Part shown: positions 57,069 through 64,000 of the stretch, piece after piece
Layout: each line of letters opens with the position of its first letter
Numbering within the stretch: position 1 is the first letter of the stretch
Assembly (NCBI RefSeq): GCF_030272615.1
Contig: NC_081405.1
Span: 23,699,772 to 23,763,771, forward strand
From: Cryptomeria japonica
Lineage: Eukaryota; Streptophyta; Pinopsida; Cupressales; Cupressaceae
Direction: 5' to 3'
Length of the DNA: 64,000 nt
Made by a program: the position numbers and the translations under genes
The notes under the pieces: model-generated
Told to the model about the DNA's origin: nothing
The model's input: only the letters and a program-made list of their open reading frames with translations
Databases searched by the model: none

Positions 57069-57940
57069 TTATCCTGCACAACCGGGCGCGGATTACGAGG
57101 CGATACAAAAAAGTAAGGCGGGTTAGATAGAAAATACTCCAACATTCAAGGATTAATTCAAAATTTAGATTGGATATGGAGCGACATTTCTAGCTGAGAG
57201 CTTGATTGATTTGAACCAAAGTATTCATGAAGCTTTTGATCGCGAATTTACACTTTTTTGGATTAATTTTTTAACAGGGGCAAAGCTCGAAAAATTCTCC
57301 TAAGTTTGAAAATGCAATTTCTGGTTAAATCTTAGGAGCAAATTCTAGTTTTGACTGCTTTGCACAACGTTTTACAAGTGGAAAGAGATGCGAATTTCGA
57401 AAATTTAAGCATTTTAATCAGATTTTGCGCACACATCTATTTGATTGATAAGCATTTCAGATGATCAAGAGAGGCAAAGCGTACTTACCTGATGAGAATG
57501 GATGGCGAGAAATTGCCTGACTTGCTGCGTAAAGACGAATGGATAGTTCTGCAAATTTCGAAGATTAACGGTTATCTCCTTAATTCAAATTTTCGCGGTT
57601 GCTGTTTGAAAGGAATTTATCATTTTAGACTAAGCGATTTTTACCTTGGGCAATTGGTAATCTGAACTTGAGTGTTTGGAATGGTTTGTGTTAGCTTTTT
57701 ATCTTGAATGTGAATTGCGCGAAATTGGCTCTGTCTCCCTTAAAAAATTGGACGTGATCCTCCCTTTACGCGAAATTCGGCAGTATGGAGGGGCTTCTTA
57801 TCAATTTAAACTGCGTTTTCCTTGATGAAATGCTTGAGCGCTATCACACCAACTTCGGACCTAAGCGATTTTTGGGGGGGGGAAATGGAGGATTTTTATC
57901 AACTTCGAATTCCTTACTTGCCCTACTCGTTGCAGTTTTG
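57069..57940 (-). other. Leader of the ORF of unit B, non-coding
   Basis: Upstream of ATG 57068 the minus strand has an acceptor-like TTGTGCAG|GATAA, which suggests a 5'-UTR intron as in the inner unit. No frame of note is seen. Confidence 0.4.
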
Positions 57941-58960
57941 AAGTTTTATGGCGAATTTCAGAGCTATGGCGCTGTTTTGCAAACTTTTAACTGCGTTTTC
58001 TAACCCTAAGGGCGAACTTCGGAGCTATGGCGTTGTTTTGCAAGCTATACGAACTTCGGAGCCATTGCGTCCTTCGTGATTTTCACGTCTTTGGCGAATT
58101 TCAGAGCATTCATGAACTTCGGACCATAAGCGTATTTCGGGATTTGGAGATATTTTCGGACTCTTAGCACATTTTGCAAACCTTTTAAAAACTTCGGACC
58201 CTAAGCCCCCTTTTGCAAATCGAAGAAACTTCGGAGCATTTAGCATGTTTGGAATTTCGCGTTTTTAGGCCAAATTCGGACCTTTTAGCATGTTTTGCAA
58301 ATTTCGGAGCTTTAAGGCGTTTTGCGATTTTACCCAAATTTCGAACCATCGGCGCCTTTTTGCAAATTAAAAAAACCTTCGGACCTTAAACGCTTTTGGA
58401 ATTGGAAGAAACTTTGGACCATAAGGCGTTTTTTACAACTTCTACGAATTTCAGACCATTTAACATGCTTTGCAAATTTATACAAGACTATGAATTTCAG
58501 CCCTAGGGTCCGAAATTGGATGTTTTAAGTGAAATTCGGACCATTTGGGGGTTTTTGCAACTTTTCCAAATTTTTAAATTTCGGCCCCAGGGTCCGAAAT
58601 TAGGATGACTTAGGCGAAATTAGGACCATTGGGGTCTTTTGCAAACTTTCAAAGCATTTTTGGACCTTAAGCCAGTTTTGGGAAATTTTGAATTTTGAGA
58701 ATTTAACCCCAGGGTCCGAAATTCGCCCCCCCGGGCGATTTTGGCAATCTTTTAACCTTTTGAAGTTTTAGAATTTTAGCCTCTGGGTCCGAAATTTGGT
58801 GACTTGGGCAATTTTGGCAACTTTTTGAAATTTTGGACCCTTTGCCAGTTTTCACAGCTTTTAAGGCATTTTCGGACCTTAGGCCTAGTCTTGCAAATTT
58901 TGGAGTTTTCTCTCAATTTGGCCTTAAAGTCCAAAATTTTACTCCTAGAGCGATGTTGGT
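57941..58960 (-). repeat. Irregular array of a TTCGGACC / GGTCCGAA motif in unit B
   Basis: On the plus strand AATTTCGGACC or its relatives, followed by a TTTTGCAAA element, recurs every 40-70 bp. Several sites are inverted repeats, the clearest being AATTTCGG CCCCAGG GTCCGAAATT at 58577-58601; others lie near 58495, 58690 and 58770. It holds the same place in the unit, upstream of the ORF, as the 33-bp arrays elsewhere. Confidence 0.65.
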
Positions 58961-59464
58961 GATTTAGACTTTCTCCTCAAGAAGCGCGAACTTGGGCACT
59001 TGGGCAAGTTTTGCAACCTTGGGATTTTGGCCAGGAAATTCGCTCCTTCACTAGCAGGCGAAAATCATCCTTTATTCAAATCCCATAAACATCGTAAGGA
59101 CAAACCTTATGCAATCTATCTCATCGCTCTTGTGCGAAAAACGGCAACTTTGGGTCCTCGTGCGATCTTTAGACACACTGCTCTTTGCTTGGCGAGCTTC
59201 GCCAATCTCTATCACCTTACGCCTATTCAAGGCGATTTCACAATTTTGAACTCACTCTTGGCATTCGTGCCCGAGGGCTAGACTAGCCTGATGGATTCAT
59301 CGGCTCTTTTCATTGACATCATCACTTCACGGACCAGTCGCGGGCTCGCTTGGAAGGGCGTGAGACACTCTACGCGAAACTGAACAGGGCGAGGGCGAAA
59401 GGCTCAAAAACAGGAAGGGGGACCCTGTTGGCGACAAGGAGCGTGTGCAACGCACAACACATCT

Positions 59465-60490
59465 GTAAGCTTTGCTTAGTGTGGAATATCCAAGAAAGAT
59501 ACCTTCATCTCTTTTGGAATCAAATTTTCCCAAATCTTCCTCATCCCTTCCTATAGTATTTGCTTCCCAAAACCTTGAAATACTTTACTAGATGCAGGCC
59601 TTCCTTTCCAAAGTTCATAAGGAGTTTTTTTGTTATTTACCTTGATTTGTGCTCGATTGGAGATGTATACAGCCATGTGAACTGCTCCTTTCCAAAAAGT
59701 TTCAGCTATCTTGGATTTATTAAGCATGGCCCTTGCCATACCTTGGATGGTTCTATTCTTTCTCTCAACTGCTCCATTTTGCTCTGGAGTCCTTGCTGCT
59801 GAATATTGTCTCCTTATCTCATGCCTTTCACGATGTTCTTCAAACTCTTTTGAGGAAAATTCTCTTCTTTGTCAGATTTAAGGCACTTGATCTTCAACTT
59901 TGTTTCATTTTCTGTTAAGGCTTTGAATGCCTTAAACTTCCCTATTGCTTCAGATTTTTTTTAAGAAACACTACCCATGTCATCCTAGAATAATCATCAA
60001 TTAACAACATGTTTAACACTCACCTTGCAAGCTTTTTGTCCTTGTAGGCCCACACAAATCAGTGTGAACAAGTTCCAAAGGCTTTGATGTAGAATACTCC
60101 TTTGTTGAAGCTTGTCCTTGTTTCTTTCCCATAATGACACTGTTTGCAAATGGTGTTTGAAGATTTCACTAATTTTGGCATGTCCCTTACGACTTGCTTT
60201 TTGTTGATCTTCACAATGCTGTCAAAGTTCAGGTGACTCATCCTCTTGTGCCACAACCAACTCTCATCTTCCTGCCCCATGTAGCAGATTTCCATTCGTT
60301 CTGTAGGCATCTTCTATTAGTTTTCCATCTTTCATAATTTTTCATCCTTTGGAATGAAATGTAAAGGTGTGCCCTTCATCACACATTTGACTCAATAGAT
60401 TATGGTTTAGTCCTTGTACATATAAAACATCTTTTGTTTTGGTTCTTCCATTGTCTAGTCTTTGAATTTTATTGTTGTTGTAGTATAAGA
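59465..60490 (-). pseudogene. Copia D pol: pre-integrase and integrase fragments
   Basis: On the minus strand, from the right: KDVLYVQGLNHNLLS, MCDEGHTFTF, then WLWHKRMSHLNFDSIVKI and CKQCHYGKETRTSF. These form the GAG pre-integrase zinc-binding region (H…H…C..C). Nearer 59500-59740 are the integrase C-terminal blocks (FWKGAVHMAVYISNR, TPYELWKGRP, KRDEGIFLGYSTLSKAYRC). Stops and frameshifts are frequent and part of the catalytic core is unreadable. It is cut at the left by unit B and at the right runs straight into an LTR. Confidence 0.8.
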
Positions 60491-60499
60491 ATAATCTTT

Positions 60500-61421
60500 T
60501 TAACTTATAACCTTAGCAAACATATGTGATAATCAAAACATCTATACAAGCAAGATCTAGCAAATTTCAACACAAGATGCACACACAATTTTACGTGGAA
60601 ACCCTTGCAGGAGAAAACAACGGCAAAATATTGCTTTTTAATAGTTTATTATAGGAAACTTCTTACAACTTCATAGGCACCAACTCATAGGAGACACCAA
60701 TCCCCTTCATTGAGCACCAACTCATCAAGAGACTTCGATCTCTTTGAATAAGAGGCTCTGACCTCCCGAACTCTCCAATTAGAAGGCACCAACTTTCAAC
60801 AAACAAAAAGAATATGATATTTGGATCTACCCTAGATCCCTTTAAGGCCTTCAAAGTCTGCCCACGATTTGCCTTGAACTTCTTTTCACTCAGATCTGAA
60901 ATATGATCTTCAATATATTCTCACAAATCCGATTTTCTTCTCTTACAAATCTGATTTTCTGCTCTTATTTCTACTCCTGATAGGAAGGATTTTCAATGAA
61001 TGTATGCCTAAATGACCTTTTAGAAATGTATTTATATCTTGCAAAATGCGCCTCTTCACCAAGAGGCACATCCTCATAAAACAGGTCGGCCAACACCTAG
61101 GAAATATTTATTTTTATGATTTTATCTCTTTAAAAATCTCTTCCACTATTTTAGGGGGCACCAAAAAATATAATTAAAAATTTATCTTAATTACCCTTGA
61201 CTGGGTCAGCCTGCAGCTTATACTTTTATTAAATTTTTTTTTTTGCCTTTTCAAAAGAGGTTAGCCCAAATGAGGGAGTCAAACAAAAATAAAAGATTAT
61301 ATTTGCATCTCATTTCAATCCTTAAATGCACCAAAACATGGGTTAGCCCATGTTTTAACTCGCCTCTTGTGCTGCACAAACTAACTCTGCCTTTTGACAT
61401 CAATGCCAATAATTTCCAACA
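60500..61421 (-). repeat. Copia D 5' LTR
   Basis: On the minus strand it starts TGTTGGAAATTATTGGCATT (at 61421), and its first 530 bp or so align with 32510-33040. The plus strand carries GTGGAAACCCTTGCAGGAGAAAACAACGG (near 60594), a motif shared with the LTR fragments near 63017 and 24115. The inner border is approximate because the primer site and gag are missing. Confidence 0.7.
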
Positions 61422-61426
61422 GTTAC

Positions 61427-62389
61427 TAGTCCGGGTTCAAGGTATCAATTCACAAGTTTGGGTAAATTTTGTTTGGGGGTTGGGTTCATTTTTGGTTCAA
61501 TTACGAAGATCCTAATGATTCTAGTAACCTTAAGGCAAGGCCTCATGGATTGAGACAAGGCTATTCGCTAAGTCAAGACAGTCTAAGATGATAAGGAACG
61601 CATTTGATCACTGAAGTCCGAGACATATAGTCATTTTTGGAGCGAAGAGTTGAATATTGGGGATTGGGGGTCGGGAAGAATTATTAAAGCTTATACCACC
61701 ATGAATTAGGTATTAAACAATTACTTCGATTATCAACCCTTGATAGATGTAGTTAAATTTTAGAGAAGTATCGATTGTTGGGGATCGGGAGTAATGTTTA
61801 ATCCCTAAGCGAAATTGGTTATATGTTAGGATGTAATGTCTCCTTCTTAATTTGCCCTAAATTCAAAATTGCAACAAATTAGGGTTAGGGTTACATCTTA
61901 CCAAATAAATATCTCTTTAATGATGCAATCCTAGATTGGATTCCTACAATCGCAACATATGCAAATATACACATATATGTTTAATCATTAGGGTTAGGCA
62001 ATTACATCATGTTATTAATAATGCGAGCATATCAGGGTTTGGAGGAAGAGACATGATGGGTCTGCCCGAAGCCATTTATACACCAAGCCCAACAATGGAT
62101 GTCTACCACAGCTCTCTTGCTTGCTTGGTGGCTTTTACCTGCTTTCCCCCATCATTTCTCATCTTCCGGAAATAGTTGTCATCTTGTGGGATTGGGGGGA
62201 GGTTGTAAGGGGTTAGTTGACTCTGTAAGTGTCCTCTTTGTCCTAGGCTGCAATGGTTCTAGGACGGACTACTTACGAGCTCACTCACCACCCTTCTCTT
62301 ACACCTCAAATCCTTCCTCTCTCAACTTGGGTGTTTTTTCAGACAGTATGCATAATTATTTACTACCATAGAGGCATACACTTCAGCAT
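61427..62389. other. Intron-like sequence without genes
   Basis: AT-rich with short frames only. I see no clear element. Confidence 0.45.
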
Positions 62390-63240
62390 ATATATACATA
62401 TACCACTAGCAGTTGTCAGAGTATAGCCTGAGAAGTGCAGATCTGAAAATAATTTCAGACTGCTGTTTTAAGCCCGATCTGAAGATTAATTCCTTTGATT
62501 TATTTGCTGTTGGATGACTAAAAGTTCGATCTAGATTTCCTTTCTTTATCAGAATTAGTTCTTCTTCAATCTGTTGAATGTCCTCTTGGGTGTGATTGCG
62601 TTTGTGTCTTTTTATAACTTCATATCTCATTGAGGAGACACATCTCTTTGGAAAGAGATATCCATTTAAATGGGTCATGTCTCCTCATTGCTTTCTTATT
62701 ATTCAAATCAGATCTGCACTTCTGATTATTCATTACAGTGCTTATTTTCTATTCTGGAAGTTTATCTCCCTTGGATGTATTCCCATAAATGAAATCTTCT
62801 TCCCTTCATATCTTCCCATGTGAGGGAGAGTCACACCTCTATATCTGCCCTTTGCAAGGGTCACAACCTTTAATAATTATCATCCTTTGAAAGTGTATAA
62901 CAACAAACTTTCAATTTTCAAAACTTGATTAGATGCAATATCAATACTTCAATAAGCTTAATCAACCACACATGTAAGATCTAGCAAGTGAGAACACAAA
63001 TGAACACACAATGTATGTGGAAACCCTTGCAGGAGAAAACCACAGCAAAATATTGCTTTTGTATCGAGAATTTCTTACAAATTTCGTAGGCACTAACCCA
63101 CAAGAGACACCAATCGTCTCTAGAAGATTTGTAGGCACCAACCAGCTGGAGACAACAATCCCCACAACTGAGCACCAACTGAGCAAGAGACACCAATCTC
63201 TTTGAGTGAGAGGCTCCAACTGCCTGATCTTGCTAAAATA
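62390..63240 (-). repeat. LTR-like fragment related to the Copia D LTR
   Basis: GTGGAAACCCTTGCAGGAGAAAACCACAGC at 63017 and the following GGCACCAACC…GAGACACCAATCTCTTTGA block resemble 60594-60760 in the D LTR. The ends were not found. The orientation is inferred from the shared motif. Confidence 0.45.
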
Positions 63241-64000
63241 TGAGAGCTCTCTCAGTGATTGTCAGAAGATAAAGATTTAGACAATGGCTTTGTCAGGTTG
63301 GCGATGACCAATCCAATATCTCATATGCAACCACTGGATTCTATTAAAAGGTCAAAACAAGTCATAGACACCATACAACACAAGTTCCATGTGTAAATCA
63401 GTTCCATATGTTTTTCTTCATAAATGTTGTTAATCCCATTCTAGGTCTTCTTAGTTTATATGCATATCTAATCATGCTATTCTACCACCATAAACTATTG
63501 CTTTTTTTTTGTGAAGACTCAAATTGTCACTGTCAATGCAAATAATTTAAAGACTGTTAGCCTAACCAATAAAAAATACCCAGTGGAAACAGTCACAATG
63601 CTTTGAGGTTAACAGAAAATTGCAACACCTTTTTTAGCAAGGCTTTGAGGCTGAGACATTCTGACTGGGAGGACGCATTATATACATTAAGTTTGACTAT
63701 TTAGAATGCACATCAATATGTATGTGTATTATAACTATTGTCTGCCTCTCATCATGCATTAATCAATATTTCATATTTCAGGCTTAAGTTTCATCTCTCA
63801 CACACATGTATATATGTATGTATCTATGTATATCAATCTTGTTAAATATGAAATATCTCAATTACGAACTATGCTTGTCATGACTACTAGAAAATGCTTA
63901 AGTAAATAAAAGAATGAAGGTGATAAAAATTATTTGTGCAGAAAAACATCCAGATAATTTTCTTGTGGTAGATAATTTTACTCACTTGTCCTGAATGTTT
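63241..64000. other. Non-coding window edge
   Basis: AT-rich with a short (TATG)n-like run near 63805-63830. No exon of the DUF819 gene and no mobile element was recognised. Confidence 0.45.

Larger units (their letters stand above)
48851..59459 (-). mobile_element. ORF-bearing LTR-like unit 'B' (7.1 kb net)
   Basis: Plus-strand ends are TGTTGACATG and CGCACAACA, and the flanks are CATCT (48846-48850 and 59460-59464). Both flanks are Copia D pol codons that rejoin in frame. On the minus strand the order is a palindrome-rich region (59459-57069), the ORF (57068-49984), a TATA box (TATTTAAA, 49701-49708) and about 0.85 kb to the CAACA end. A block near the end (TATCCTCTCTTGA on plus) matches the other units. 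It lacks the telo-box palindrome and the 33-bp motif and is the most diverged member. A second unit is inserted in its ORF. Confidence 0.83.
32492..61421 (-). mobile_element. Copia element 'D', split by two nested stacks
   Basis: The pieces are a left LTR (32492-33040), a polypurine tract, RNase H and RT (46880-48850), integrase and pre-integrase (59465 to about 60490), and a right LTR (about 60500-61421). All run on the minus strand and rejoin across insertions F (33127-46879) and B (48851-59459). INT before RT is the Copia order. The proposed target duplication is GTTAC (32487-32491 and 61422-61426). Gag, protease and the primer site are missing next to the right LTR, so there is an internal deletion as well. 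The left LTR is shorter than the right and lacks a TG start, so the left boundary is less certain. Confidence 0.75.

Overview
This is plant nuclear DNA, most likely from a gymnosperm (conifer-type) genome. I infer this from the near-total dominance of old, decayed, deeply nested LTR retrotransposons and from a conserved host gene whose neighbouring exons lie 14.7 kb apart. There is no bacterial gene organisation, rRNA, tRNA gene or CRISPR array.

The only host gene I can support is a plus-strand gene for a DUF819 (YjcL-like) multi-spanning membrane protein. Two adjacent exons are visible (17128-17241 and 31958-32113) and their phases match across a 14,716-bp intron. The rest of the window reads as intron or flank filled with mobile DNA.

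Layout. (1) 1-640: tail of a plus-strand Copia element. (2) 1284-16207: a full-length minus-strand Ty3/Gypsy element with GGTTG target duplications, 1.27-kb LTRs, a tRNA-Asp-like primer site, gag-pol and a third ORF. Its 3' LTR is split by a nearly intact hAT transposon (1453-5296). (3) 17.2-32 kb, the giant intron: a LINE-type RNase H relic, an ORF2-less LINE (19052-29072, 17-bp target duplication), a tRNA-type SINE, a solo LTR, and decayed copy 'C' of an unfamiliar gene. (4) 32492-61421: an old minus-strand Copia element ('D') split by two nested stacks. Stack one is a short non-autonomous LTR element 'F' (33127-46879) whose 3' LTR holds an LTR-like unit (35689-46597), which in turn holds another unit (38494-45530). 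Stack two is unit 'B' (48851-59459, minus), which holds a further unit (51558-55025). (5) 61.4-64 kb: sparse sequence with an LTR-like fragment.

The most unusual system is the set of five related units: C, the two stacked in F, B, and the one in B. The four whose two ends I could define start TGTTG (TATTG in one), end CAACA, and are flanked by 5-bp target duplications. All five have a TATA box about 0.8-0.9 kb before the 3' end. Three carry one long ORF (about 1,000 codons) of a family I do not recognise, with no reverse transcriptase or integrase. The simplest reading is giant LTRs with a protein gene in U3, mostly surviving as solo LTRs. Upstream of the ORF, three units carry arrays of a 33-bp imperfect palindrome spaced at about 156, 166 or 176 bp, i.e. 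in steps of one DNA helical turn. Four of the five have a perfect 18-bp palindrome of two head-to-head telo-boxes 65-82 bp before the TATA box.
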